From assembly GCA_946800325.1 (NCBI GenBank), contig OX326959.1:15902862-15966861 (forward strand): 64,000 nt of DNA, read 5' to 3'. The notes under the pieces are model-generated. The model saw only the letters and a list, made by a program, of their open reading frames with translations. It did no database searches and had not been told where the DNA came from. Shown piece after piece: positions 10,806-21,808 of this stretch; the stretch's first letter is position 1; every line of letters starts with the position of its first letter. The position numbers and the translations under genes are program-made. The DNA is from Luzula sylvatica. Taxonomy: Eukaryota; Streptophyta; Magnoliopsida; Poales; Juncaceae.

Positions 10806-13147
10806 TCTAATTTAATAAAATCAAAAATACTAATTTACCCACACCCTTATTTAGGACCCAACTTTGTGCAATTTCCTTGTGCCGCATCATCACTATCTTT
10901 TTAACATCATCACTTTCTTTTTAACCATTGATTATGACAAGTGACAAAATTTGGACCATTGATTTGTTATAAATATTTTTTCTTTGTTTATAACATCATC
11001 ACTTTCTTTTTAACCATTCATATGTTAAGGATGTGGACTACTTTTATTGGTTAGGTTCGGTTCATGTTATAATAAGTTTATTCAATTGTTTATTATTTCA
11101 CATAAGTTTACATGATCAAATGTGAATGCAATGGAAGTGTTGGGGAATATTCCCGGCCCCGGGCCCGCGCAGCGGATATGTAGGCCCGGTCCGGTTCCCC
11201 GATTCCCGAGATCACGCCACGACTTCGAGGGTACGATGCAAATAGAAGGTTAGATCTTTACCGGTGCAAAATTGATTGCACACGAAGGGTTGATCGCTGC
11301 CTTCTTTCTCCTGTCACGTTGGTGACAATACGCGCGTCCCACACCACGCGTCTTTCACCGCTCGTTGACTTCGCCGATTCGCTTGATTTTGTCTCCGACT
11401 CAATCTACTCGTCCGAATCGATCACAATCGTGAGAGCCTCAGTTGTTGCTCCTCTACGTGTATCCACCTTGAATCGCAAGACGTCGGTCACGGATGCACC
11501 TGCCTAGACGATGCACCGGTGAACTTGCTTAATCGAATTGATTCTCTAAACCGTAAAACACCTTTTCACGGTTTCTCTCTTTTACACCTTTTCACTCTTT
11601 AGAAATTTGTCTCACAATTTTCTGGATAATTCTGAATGAATTGCTTAGTTAAGATGAGAGAGAAAATCCTATTATATATATTTATATATAATAGGATCAG
11701 GATTAGCCAAAAGGTATGTATATCCAATATACATCCTCTCACACAGAAAACTGCATGAACCTGGTCAGTATTCTGTCCAGACGAAATTGATAAATTTCTC
11801 TGACAGAAAATCAACCAACACGAAAGGTGTAGATAATCTTATTATCTACACGACCCAATTTGGCCCAGCCCAATTGGAGTTCGTATACAAAAGTTATGAC
11901 TGTTTTACTAACTGTATGTCATACTGTTGCACCCTTTCGGTATTTCACAGAAACGACACTTATACTTCGTTCATATGAAATATATTTCTACATGAAGGTT
12001 ATAGATAATCTAATTATCTATCTTACCCAATTTGAACCATTCAAATCGGATTTTCCTACTGAAAGATATGGCTACGAATGTACGACTACATTCGTTTATC
12101 CTTGTGTACACTTTTACGGTTGATCCTGAAACTGTATTTCCTTCAGGAAGATGAAAAGTTCAAATATGAAATACTAATAACTTAATAACTAATATTATAA
12201 ACATACAACATATAGTAGTATTATTTTTAGAATTTTAATTTAAAAAATTCATCAAATACATTAGTTTTAATTTTCTCTTTATTTTGACATTCATATTGGC
12301 ATAGTTCATACATAGCATTTTCCATAATTTGAATTTGTAAAAATATTATGTAAAAAATACAATGCAAAAAATGTATTTTTGCAAAATATAATTTTAATTA
12401 TTTTATTTATATAATAGAATTTTTAATATTAATATTTATTTTTAGAAATTACAACTATACTAATATCATATAAAACTAAGTTGATTATATTTGTGTTTTT
12501 AAACAAACCAATTTAATATTATTTTCTTGGAAAAATAATAGAAATAAAAAAAGCTTATCCATCGAAAAAATTTCGTAAATTTATAAACACTTACAAAATA
12601 GAAATATTATTTTTAAAAATATAAAATTAACAAAAATCATATGACATAAAATAATTTATATTAATGTTATGCTAAATTAATTTTTTATATTATTTATTAA
12701 ATTACTTTCACTATTAAGTTTGATATTATTTATAATTTCCGTTGCATTTTAAATCAATAACAAATTATTAGTACTTGATCATTAATGATATGTTACTACG
12801 TATGTTGTACGATTTATTATTTTTTTACATTTGATATTGTATGAAATATTGTGAACAACAATGATATAATATTTGTTGTTATGTTTTTTTGTAAAATCAT
12901 GTTATACCTCATGTATTACTATTATACAATCACATTAATATAAACGTTATTACTTGATTAAGGAAATGAATTTTTTTGTCATCGTAATGTAAAATAATTG
13001 AAAAACTTATGCATAATCATAGACAAATTAGTTCAAATAATTATATTATGAAATGATATTATCAATATCATCATATTTATAAGTATTTTATATTACAATG
13101 AAAAACGTAATTAACATGCTCGCCGCGTAGCGCGAGTATACTCCTAG
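10806..13147 (+). mobile_element. Non-autonomous Helitron (copy B), interrupted by a solo LTR
   Basis: The 3' end has the Helitron signature: a hairpin at 13119-13135 (CTCGCCGCGTAGCGCGAG) followed by TATACTC and CTAG, with T as the next base. The 5' end is placed at TC (10806) just before a stretch shared with Helitron A; this end is less certain because the preceding base is T. An LTR at 11138-12145 is inserted inside. Without it the element would be about 1.3 kb, close to copy A. No Rep/helicase is encoded. Confidence 0.72.
11138..12145. mobile_element. Solo LTR (1008 bp) with 5-bp TSD
   Basis: It begins TGTTGGGGAATATTCCCGG and ends CTTCA, so it has TG..CA termini. The flanks are the direct repeat GGAAG (11133-11137 and 12146-12150). 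No internal retrotransposon sequence follows, so this looks like a solo LTR left by recombination. The GC-rich start, a TATA-like AT stretch near 11670-11695 and repeated 'GATAATCT(T/A)ATTATCTA' phrases fit an LTR. I cannot assign Copia or Gypsy from the LTR alone. Confidence 0.85.
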
Positions 13148-13407
13148 TTATGGTGTAACTTCAAATGAAATCTAGTTTGTAGAAAAAAGTTTGACTAATA
13201 GTAATTTCTAATAATCTTCATTGAATTGTTTGAAACAGAAAACTCTTAAAAATATTAACAAGTTTAGATCATAAAAGAAAATTTGTAATTCAAACATCAA
13301 TACTCTCCAAATTTTTTAATAATAGCAGATTCTTTCTTCTAGAAATCAATAATTTGAGTTTTAGGTAGAATCGGGTTCGGAACCGAATAGTCTCAAAGTG
13401 TTCAGAC

Positions 13408-14102
13408 CAATGTTGGAAATGATGGAAAATGGTTCGGTACGGTCGGTTACCGTTTTAATGTTTTACTGTAAAACGGTAAAAAAACGGTTAAAAAACGCTT
13501 ACTTAAATCGGCAATATTTTATAACAATTATAATAGAAATTTAAAAATAAAACAAACAAAAATATAATAATTCAATTTTTATAATTCAACTTCAACATAC
13601 ACGAAATTTCAAAATTAAAAAAAACATACGAAGTACTAATAAAACATATCGAATAAATGTCCATCGACCTAAACATATCAGAATAAATCTTCTTAGCTAC
13701 ATAATTAGACAAAAAAATCAACTAATTAGATGCGTCAATCGGAATTAGCCACAAAATAATTGACCATGATAAACTGGATCAAAGTTAACACCTTATTTAT
13801 GTACGAATTAAACACAAAATTCTACTATTTACAACTATTATTTGGAAGAGAGTCTTTGATCTCTCTTCAAATTTACTAAAAAAACGCCGACGGGCTTTTA
13901 ATGCAAAAAAAGAAAAAAAAAATTCATGAAAAAAACGATTAAAAAATGGCGTTTAAAATGTTTTTTTAAAAAAAACGGTCAAAGACAGTAAAAAAACGGT
14001 TTACCGTTTTTTGAAATTTTCTTGTAAAAAACAGTTCGGTCTAGCACCGTTTTACCGTTTTTTATCGTTTTACACCGTTTTACACCGTTTTTTGCAACAC
14101 TA
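13408..14102. mobile_element. hAT-type miniature element with near-perfect 8-bp TSD
   Basis: The element is 695 bp, with left end CAATGTTGGAAA and right end (reverse complement) TAGTGTTGCAAA. The flanks are GTTCAGAC (13400-13407) and GTTAAGAC (14103-14110), 7 of 8 identical. The subterminal regions are full of ACCGTTTT/AAAACGGT motifs in both orientations, as expected for transposase-binding repeats. No transposase is encoded. Confidence 0.85.
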
Positions 14103-14660
14103 GTTAAGACTGTATCTGAATATTATTCGAATCTGAATAATTATCACATTTGAATATCAGTTTTGTAATATATGTACTTGAAATGTTGATTTTGACTTCT
14201 TTTTTTGTAATACATTGAACGTATGATTATATTTATTGTTTGTATAATAGAGAAGCAATATGTATTTTTAATGAAGATTCTTAAACATAACTTATAATTC
14301 TTTTATTATATTGTTATAAGTGATAAACGTTTTATACAATATATTTTTCATTTAATAGCCGGATTGATTCAAACTCATATATGTATCCCTATCCGTTTGT
14401 GTTCGAATCGTGTCCGAATCGGGATAAAAAATATTTGAATTCAGATACGAGAAAAAATATGAATATTAATATGATTTGAACACTATACGAACCGGATTTG
14501 TTGACATCTCTAATTATATGAGCACGAACCTTTTTTTATTGATCTGTGTTGTGACATTTGAAAGTTTTAATTACCAAACTTTTATAAAATTTCCATATAC
14601 ATGTCCAAGGTGTTTTAAAAAAAATCTATTGTTTTAGTTTAGTTATTGTCATATACTTTT

Positions 14661-14691
14661 CTTCTTCTTCTTCTTCTTCTTCTTCTTCTTC
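14661..14691. repeat. (CTT)n microsatellite
   Basis: Ten CTT units in a row. Confidence 0.97.
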
Positions 14692-14888
14692 GGAAATTTA
14701 ATGGTTTTTGACTATAAAATATTTCATGGATACATTTCATGTGCACACCGTCAATAAAAACGCGGCATATGTTAATTTTTTTATTTTTTACCGCATTTGT
14801 GCACTCAAAACGCACGCAACAAAAAATATAAATTCTTATACAAAAGATATAAATATAGTTAAAAATATATATTACATATAAAAAGTAG

Positions 14889-15665
14889 GGAAATTTTCAA
14901 AAAAAACCCTATATTTTGGTTATTCCAAAAAAAACCCTATGTGTTTGGAAACTCCGAAAAACTTCCTTTACCAAACTTTTATTTTCAAATACTCCATATG
15001 TAAAAAGAGGAGTAATTAAAAAAAATATTGTTTTGTTATTTTTTCCTTAATTTTATTTGTTTTAATAAAATTATTAAATGTTGTGTTTTTATAATTTTAA
15101 TATTTCATTTATTATTCTTGACAAACTAACATCACATAATAATAAGATAAACACCTTGAAAATAAATGTAGAAAAATGGTTCTTTTAACATCTAGTTTTT
15201 TTTATTTTCGTTCTTCTTTTATGTATTTTTTAATAGTTACATCATATTTTATTTTTTAAATATTTGCAAGGTATTCTTTTAATATTGTTGTTCATCTTAT
15301 TATTATTTTATGTTAGTTTTTCAGAAAAATTATATAAAAGTCAAATGTATATAATGTATAAAATATTAAAATTATATAAATATAACATATGATAATTATT
15401 TTTTTAAAATTATTATAAGCGAAAAAAATTTAGGATTTTTTTAAAATTAATAAAAAATAACAAAATATTATTTTAATTACTTCATATGTAAAAAGAGGAT
15501 ATTTCGGTCATAAAAAAATTTGACACCATCCATAGTTAGTTTTAACCCTATTGGGGGGTATTTGAAAATAAAAGTTTGGTAGAGGTTTATTTTTTTGGAG
15601 TTTCAAAAATATAGGAGATTTTTTAGAATATCTAAAAAAGATAGGAGGTTTTTTGAAAATTTCCC
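14889..15665. mobile_element. Mutator-like non-autonomous TIR element
   Basis: The left end is GGGAAATTTTCAAAAAA and the right end is its inverted copy (TTTTTTGAAAATTTCCC). Inversion continues inward through 'CTATATTTT', 'CAAAAAAA' and 'ACCAAACTTTTATTTTCAAA' blocks, giving arms over 100 bp. The flanks are AAAAAAGTA (14880-14888) and TAAAAAGTA (15666-15674): 8 bp identical, 9 with one mismatch, fitting the 9-bp Mutator TSD. A fragment of the same family lies at 57.95-58.06 kb. Confidence 0.82.
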
Positions 15666-15674
15666 TAAAAAGTA

Positions 15675-15975
15675 TAACATGTATTGTATTTAAAAAATAT
15701 CGTACATATATCTAAAAGATATATTATTCATCTAAAAATGTACAACAAATGAAATTATATCATACATGTACAAAACATATCATGTATTGTATTAAAAAAT
15801 TTATATATCATATATCAAAAAAATATAAGATGCATCTAAAAATGTATCACACATAAATATATATCATGCATGTGAAAATGTATAACGTACATTTTAAAGA
15901 TATAACATTCATTTTAAATTTATATGTAAAAAATTATGATGCAACTAAAAATGTATAAAAACATAGATGAGGGGT
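15675..15975. repeat. Degenerate ATATCATACAT/TGTATAA repeat
   Basis: Imperfect units of the same phrase family as 4.26-4.67 kb. Noncoding. Confidence 0.55.
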
Positions 15976-16237
15976 GACGTACAATTCGAAATGCCCAAGA
16001 AATGCACAAACTCCGTTCAAAATTGAAAAAATATCAAAATGTCACGGGTTGCTTTTCTGTTATTGACGTCCACATTGAGCACGTGCCCATGAATTGTAAT
16101 TGTTTTTTTGTCATCTAGGATAATAAAGAATTTACTTTATTATATGTTATTATATGAGTGGATTAAAAAATATTTTAACCAAAATACCTCAACCAATTCT
16201 TTTCAAATTATATTTATCTTTACAAAAATAATATATA

Positions 16238-16370
16238 AAAAAACGATTTAATGGAGAAGTCTCGATGATCCTCCATTAATTGGTGCTAATGAGACTCGAA
16301 CCCACATCATCTCACAACATGTGGTTTCTTGTGCCTCACACCTAAATCACTGGGCCCCAAGTCCATTGAC
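16238..16370 (-). mobile_element. tRNA-derived SINE with 15-bp TSD
   Basis: Read on the minus strand it has a box B-like GGTTCGAGTCTC and, upstream, a box A-like AGTGATTTAGGTGTGAGG. Its tail end lies at the left. It is flanked by the 15-bp direct repeat CAAAAATAATATATA (16223-16237 and 16371-16385). A truncated relative occurs at 45697-45755. Confidence 0.88.
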
Positions 16371-16599
16371 CAAAAATAATATATACAATTAAACCAAAAT
16401 ATAAATGAAATTATCAAATCTAAATACTCTTTATTTACATAAAATAATATTAAAAATAAAAAATATAAATAGTAAAACAGTTTCTAAAACAAAAAATAAT
16501 CCATATGGGACTTTTTTATTATTGGCAAATATTGGCCCACATTTATAATTTTAAAGCCCGTAACGAACCTAGTTCATGGCCCATTCTCCATTTTCTTTT

Positions 16600-16992
16600 C
16601 TTGAGGTAGAAGTAGAAGGAAAAGAAAAAAGCTTTCTCTAATTCCCACCTTCTCTTCTCTCTCTACTCGATCCGAGAAAAGCTTAATCCAGTTTCCGTTC
16701 AACCCAGATTTTTCAGGTTTTCTGTGCTTTTCTATTTGATTTGTATTCAAGGGGTTTACGTTTTGTATATCCGTTGATTCTTTTGGGTTTTCTTTGTGTG
16801 ATTAACTACTCAGTTGGGCGAGAATGAATGGACGAACCAAGAACAAAAACCTAGAAAATATTGAAATAATCGTGCCCAAAATCCCAAATAGAGTTTGATT
16901 TGTTTCCATATTACTGGCATCAAAGGGTTTTGATTTAAACAAGCTACATATGTAAATCCTAATTTTGAAATATTTTTGTGCACACTTGTAGA
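16600..16992 (+). promoter_or_regulatory. Probable 5' leader with intron of the proteasome gene
   Basis: A CT-rich leader (TTCTCTTCTCTCTCTAC) is followed by a possible donor (TTTTTCAG|GTTTTCTG near 16715). A possible acceptor (CTTGTAG) sits just before the ATG. This suggests an intron in the 5' untranslated region; inferred from sequence only. Confidence 0.4.
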
Positions 16993-18374
16993 ATGGCGAA
17001 ATTGACTGATTTACCAGCAAAAGGAGGTTTCAGCTTCGATCTGTGCACTAGAAACAATATGCTGTTAAAGACAGGGATGACCATGCCTGGCTTCAGAAAA
17101 ACAGGCACGACCATTGTTGGTCTCGTTTTCCAGGTATAATAAAGTTCTCTCATATCATCTAATTTGGGTAATTTGGGCCTAATTGCATCACTGAAATTTT
17201 AATAATTCTTTTTTTTATGAAATAATTATTAATTAGGATGGAGTTGTACTGGGGGCAGATACGAGGGCAACAGAAGGGCCAATTGTAGCAGACAAAAATT
17301 GCGAGAAGATTCACTTCATGGCTCCCAATATTTACTGTTGTGGTGCCGGTACAGCTGCGGACACCGAGGCCGTGACTGGTACGTACTCTCCATTCATATA
17401 AATTGATAAATTACAAATATAATATTTATTTAATTTTGGTTTTTTGTAGATATGGTTAGTTCACAATTGGAGCTCCACAGGTACGCAACTGGCCGTGAAT
17501 CACGAGTCGTCACTGCTCTCACCCTTCTCAAGTCCCATCTTTTCAGGTTTTATCATCTTTTGCAATCTTTCATAAAAGCCCACTATTTTTTTATAATATC
17601 GAATATTAATCTTTTTTTGTTTGTTTGTAGTTATCAAGGTCAGGTCAGTGCTGCTCTTGTTCTTGGTGGGGTCGATATTACGGGCCCACATCTTCACACA
17701 GTTAAGTATTGTAAAAAACTTTTATTTTTTCAATAAACATTTTATTTTATTTTATTAAAATAATTTTAATTTCAGGTATACCCACACGGGTCAACAGATA
17801 CACTCCCATTTGCCACGATGGGTTCGGGTTCTCTCGCTGCCATGTCTGTTTTCGAATCTAAATACAAAGAAGGCCTCACTGTAAGCCTTTATATATATTT
17901 ATATTTTATATTTACATTTTATATATTTGAATAAATAAATATTTATTATTTGCTATAAATACAGAGAGAAGAGGGAATCGAACTGGTGAGCGAGGCGATT
18001 TGTGCTGGTATCTTCAACGATTTGGGAAGTGGAAGCAATGTCGACGTTTGCGTCATTACTAAGGTACCATTTAATTTATAAAATTTACATTTTGGTCCTT
18101 ATTTGATTAAAATGATTTGAAATAGGGTAAAACCGAATACTTGAGGAACCACCAATTGCCGAATCCAAGATCCTATGTGAGCTCCAAGGGTTACAGCTTC
18201 GTCAAGGGCCACACAGGTACGACGATATTTTGAAATATATTTTTTAATTTTACAAACCCTAATTTATATAATGTTTATGTGTTGATTTCAGAGGTATTGT
18301 CTACGAAGATTACGGCGATTCAGCCGAGGCTCGAGGTCGCTGTCGGAGATGCTGGAGACGAAATGGAAGAATAA
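16993..18374 (+). CDS. PBB: 20S proteasome subunit beta type-7 (beta-2, trypsin-like activity)
   Basis: Eight exons: 16993-17133, 17237-17378, 17450-17546, 17631-17700, 17776-17880, 17965-18063, 18126-18216, 18292-18374. They join in frame to 275 residues, the usual PBB length. The N-terminal propeptide (residues 1-38, with the conserved KGGFSFDLC block) is cleaved before Thr39 in KTG|TTIVG. Thr39, Asp55 and Lys71 are the catalytic Thr1/Asp17/Lys33 of mature beta subunits. The plant-typical segments [32 protein letters not shown] and [11 protein letters not shown] are present. The product sits in the inner ring of the 20S core in cytosol and nucleus and cleaves after basic residues. All introns are GT-AG. 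The gene looks intact and conserved. Confidence 0.97.
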
Positions 18375-18789
18375 ATTATGATGTATTTTGTCTTGTTATG
18401 TTTTTATATTTGTTTTTTGTTTTCAAGAAATTTAAATATGGTGATTGTTTTGTTTAAGCACATTTCGTTTTGTTTCTTTGGACGATTTATTGTGACTAGT
18501 TCAATATGTTAGGCTTATCTTAACATGGAAATTTGTTTGTGCGAACTCCTTTAGATGCATTTGATATATTATTAAGGTACCATTTTGGGTAAAAAGTCTC
18601 ATAGTAAAATTATATAATTTTTCAAAACTTTTATATATGAAGTGTAGGGTAAACATGAAATTGTTTGATATTTCACAATTAATTTATACAAGGTCATGCA
18701 TATTGTCATTTGGTACTGTGCAGTTAGTTGGGGCCTTCGCGCACAAAATGTTCTTTGAGCAGTGATACAAATCACATCTTATTTCCCGA

Positions 18790-18820
<31 letters not shown>

Positions 18821-19120
18821 TGCAACGTGGCAAGATCTTAGTGGACGGTATAAAGTTGGGTAGCGTACAGATTTTGCGTATTATCATTTCTGATGTTCTT
18901 CAGCATTGCAATGTACATACTAATTTCTTTTTCTCTGCATATTTAAGAACGAGTTGTTTTAGATTTTGCAGTAATGCCACCAATAAGTGGTTAATGCAAA
19001 GTAATTTTAAGAATGTTATATTTCATGAATGCTTATGGGGAGCATCTTCATATTGGAGAAAGTCAAATCTATCTTCACTAAATCTAAAAAACGCCACGGA
19101 ATTCAAACAAAAGAATTATG
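18375..19120. other. Proteasome gene 3' region and intergenic DNA
   Basis: About the first 200 bp are T-rich and fit a 3' untranslated region. After that I see no gene; a long C homopolymer lies at 18792-18820. Confidence 0.5.
18792..18820. repeat. Poly-C homopolymer (29 bases)
   Basis: An unbroken run of 29 C. Such runs are rare in plant DNA and error-prone in sequencing. Confidence 0.9.
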
Positions 19121-19336
19121 TTATGAAGTGAGATACAACCGGAAAAGTGCCTTTGCACTTAACTTCAAGTCTTCCCGTACCAAGACCTTCCCGCCACGTC
19201 GACATATTCCAACTCCGAGTCCCCGACGCCTTACAGTACCAAGACTTCCAAGTTTGTCAATCCAACACACATAAATCTTCATTGCAGACAACAAGTCGCA
19301 CACCATTTCCCTACAAGGGTGATGTATCGCTGCCAA
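19121..19336 (-). pseudogene. Possible coding remnant of unknown origin
   Basis: A 71-codon open stretch in less AT-rich DNA than its surroundings (contains EMVCDLLSAM and RRRGLGVGICRR). I do not recognise the family. It may be a gene fragment; a chance frame is equally possible. Confidence 0.2.
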
Positions 19337-20220
19337 AATAAGCTTTTTCGCATATGCAATTCAACGACCATCTTGCACACCTTCCTTGATTGGTGAATGG
19401 AGCCGCGTTTTTATTCAAACTGCTCATATGAAAGCCATCATTCATGGTTCTTACTGCCCCGAATGATTGATGTATTTAGTGGATAATGTTTTCTTGAAAA
19501 TAGTAAGAAATTCAACTGAATTAAATAAAGTGGTGTCATGGAAAATGTATGTTCAGCAAGGTGAAATATTACTTCGGTGGATTTCATCGAAGAGGAGGTG
19601 TGAAAAAGTTCTTTACCGTATTAATTCATTACTCTTAGACTAAAATTTTGCAGAAATTTGAGTGCGTTATTTTGTTCATTTTGTCGCTTTGATTGAATTA
19701 CGCACGTAAATTACTCAAAAAATAGTGATAAATGAAAATCATGAAAGGCCAATTGTGGTAAAATTGCCAAATTGAGGTTTTTGTTGGGCGAGGCCTAGAC
19801 AGCAATTTGAAGATTGTAGTCGAGTGATCCAAAATACCCTAATATCAAAATTGCTATTTGTAATTGTTTATCTTGTACTTGTACTGAGTCATTTATTTAA
19901 AGTAACTCGAGTAATAAAAAAAACTAGCTACATATCATTATTAATAATTTAATCTTTTATTATTAAGTCATTAATTATTTAATTCAACGGCTATTTTTAC
20001 TCTTCCCATATATAACAACACATACTATCATCAGTACAGTATTCCTCCAGTGATATTTTTAAAAGGACTCGGAAGGTAGTTCTAAAGTACAGTAGATCTC
20101 CATTGTAAATAACTGGAGATGATCTAAGTAGAAGCTACCGCCTTCTTTGTTGTTACAAGGACCCCCAAATCCAAATCAATCGATTTTATTTCTCTTAGAA
20201 CGGTCATCAAATCTCCTTTT
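19337..20220. other. Intergenic DNA, no gene seen
   Basis: Mixed composition with no supported gene. The last part is the presumed promoter of the small gene at 20305. Confidence 0.45.
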
Positions 20221-20223
20221 TTT

Positions 20224-20304
20224 CTTCAAACCCTAAATCCATCTCTCTCTCTCTCTAGAGCTCTTCCTCTGTGTCGTTCAACATTCCTCTCTGAAATCTC
20301 TCCA
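20224..20304 (+). promoter_or_regulatory. Leader with telo-box-like motif upstream of the small gene
   Basis: AAACCCTAA (about 20229) followed by a (CT)n leader, a layout often found at plant transcription starts. Inferred. Confidence 0.35.
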
Positions 20305-20762
20305 ATGACGAAACCAATCGTCCATACACTCAAAAGGGATGTGTCGTTGAGGAACCGGAGAAGAAGGGTTGGGTGCAGCGAGAGCAAACCAAGCCCGAGT
20401 TATTCACCTCCGATTAAGAATTTTCCAGTTCTGGAAGAAGTAGAAGTCGAAAGTGACACAGAAAGGATCGAAGAAGAATATTGCCAGAATTGGGGCCCCT
20501 CTATCTCGTATCATGTAAGTCAGAAATTCGTTTTTCTCCATGGATTGAGTTCTTTTCATGTGAAATTACTATGAGATCAAGTGTTATTCCATGAAATTTC
20601 TTCTTATGTAGTTTAGATTAGTCTGATTTCTGAAAAAAGTTTGATTTTTTTCTCTGTTCTTACCTGATTTTCTTGATTAAGTTCATGAAGGATCTACTTT
20701 TTTAGGGAAGCAGCCATGGGACCCAGCACGAACAAATCAATATCGTCTCCCTTTGGCCTTGA
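20305..20762 (+). CDS. Small two-exon protein of unknown function
   Basis: Exon 1 (20305-20514) encodes 70 residues: a basic N-terminal part with RNRRRR (possible nuclear signal), a Pro/Ser stretch and an acidic segment EEVEVESDTERIEEEY. It ends at a strong donor CAT|GTAAGT. The first good acceptor (TTTTTTAG, exon start 20706) opens a short exon in the same phase that adds 18 residues and a TGA at 20760-20762, giving 88 residues. The telo-box and CT-rich leader upstream support a real transcript. I do not recognise the family. The second exon belongs to a sequence that is tandemly repeated just downstream, which makes the 3' end less certain. Confidence 0.4.
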
Positions 20763-21180
20763 CTCCTTCCTTAACTCTTCCCTGCGGAAAAAATTTCAAA
20801 GTTCAAAGACAAATTGTAAAAAGAAAATACAAAATGTGTTTGCATGTGTATCAAGATAGAAATTTGGACCAAACCTTTTCGCGCCATGCATCGATGCACA
20901 TACTGCCACTCATGCCGCCATGGACCCGACACGAACAAATCATGCGCCCTTTGGCCTTGAATCCTTCCTGGACTCTTCCCTGCGATAAAAAAAATTCAAA
21001 AATCAAAGATAAACCATTAAAAGAGAATACAATATGTGTTTCCAAGTGTATCATGACGGAAATTTGGACCAAACCTCTTCGCGCCATGCATCGATGCAGG
21101 ATCGTCTCCCTTTGACCTTCAATTCCCATATGAAATCCTGTCTAGAAAAAAAATTCAAAATTGAAACAGAAATAATCAAA
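20706..21180. repeat. Tandem exon-like repeats of about 200 bp
   Basis: Units at about 20713-20903, 20920-21095 and a partial one at 21096-21140 share 'CACGAACAAATCA', 'CCTTTGGCCTTGA', 'AATTTGGACCAAACC' and 'CGCGCCATGCATCGATGCA'. On the minus strand each unit starts after an acceptor-like tract (T-run then CGCAG or ACAG) followed by GGAAGAGT(T/C)(A/C)AGGAAGG or a relative. This looks like tandem duplication of an exon with its intron edge. Confidence 0.6.
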
Positions 21181-21459
21181 AGAAATACTAAATATGATAA
21201 TATATGAGCAAAATTAAATATATTGAACTAACCAAGGGATTGCATGCTGGAGCATTAGTGTCTTCGTGAAGCTAGGACACAAAATTGGCCTTTTCTGAAA
21301 TCCCCAACTCCTGGCGAGCAGATTTGAGTGAGGAAAATTGTCTCCAGCACACAAAATCAAACACAATTCCTTGATAAACGAACAAAATCGATATCAAAAA
21401 ATCACGAATCTAAAAAATAACACTCACCATTACATTTTTGGAGGTGAAGCAAATGGAAG

Positions 21460-21700
21460 AAAATCGCCTCTTACGTCGGCGTTTTTTCCCTCGTCTCGTC
21501 TAGGGTGCGACGCGCGATCAAATCTGGCCCGTGAATGAGCAGCCGCGCGACTGTCCACCGTGACTCCGTGGCTAGGGTTTCGTCTTCATCGAGGTCACTG
21601 CTCTTTTTTCCGATATATGGCGAGAATGAGGAGAGAGAGACTGAAATATAAGCAAACAAATACAATATTAGATGGGCTAGGTAAAAATTGCAGAGAACAA
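21460..21700 (-). promoter_or_regulatory. Possible minus-strand promoter and first exon
   Basis: On the minus strand this reads like a plant leader: a CT-rich block, then GATGAAGACGAAACCCTAGCC, and after about 100 GC-richer bases a donor-like CCGAC|GTAAGAG near 21474. The repeated exon-like units at 20.7-21.1 kb would lie downstream. No long protein can be assembled, so it may be a decayed gene or a noncoding transcript. Confidence 0.3.
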
Positions 21701-21808
21701 ATTTCAGAAATAGCAAGCAACTAACATCTTTTTACAAAGTTATTTTTACAAAAAGAGTGACGTGGAGGGCTGTAAAAACAGGAATTTCCCTAAAATTATT
21801 ACTATCAA

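Noticed and set aside
11319..11507. 62-codon frame in GC-richer DNA
   Set aside because: It lies inside the solo LTR, which explains its composition.
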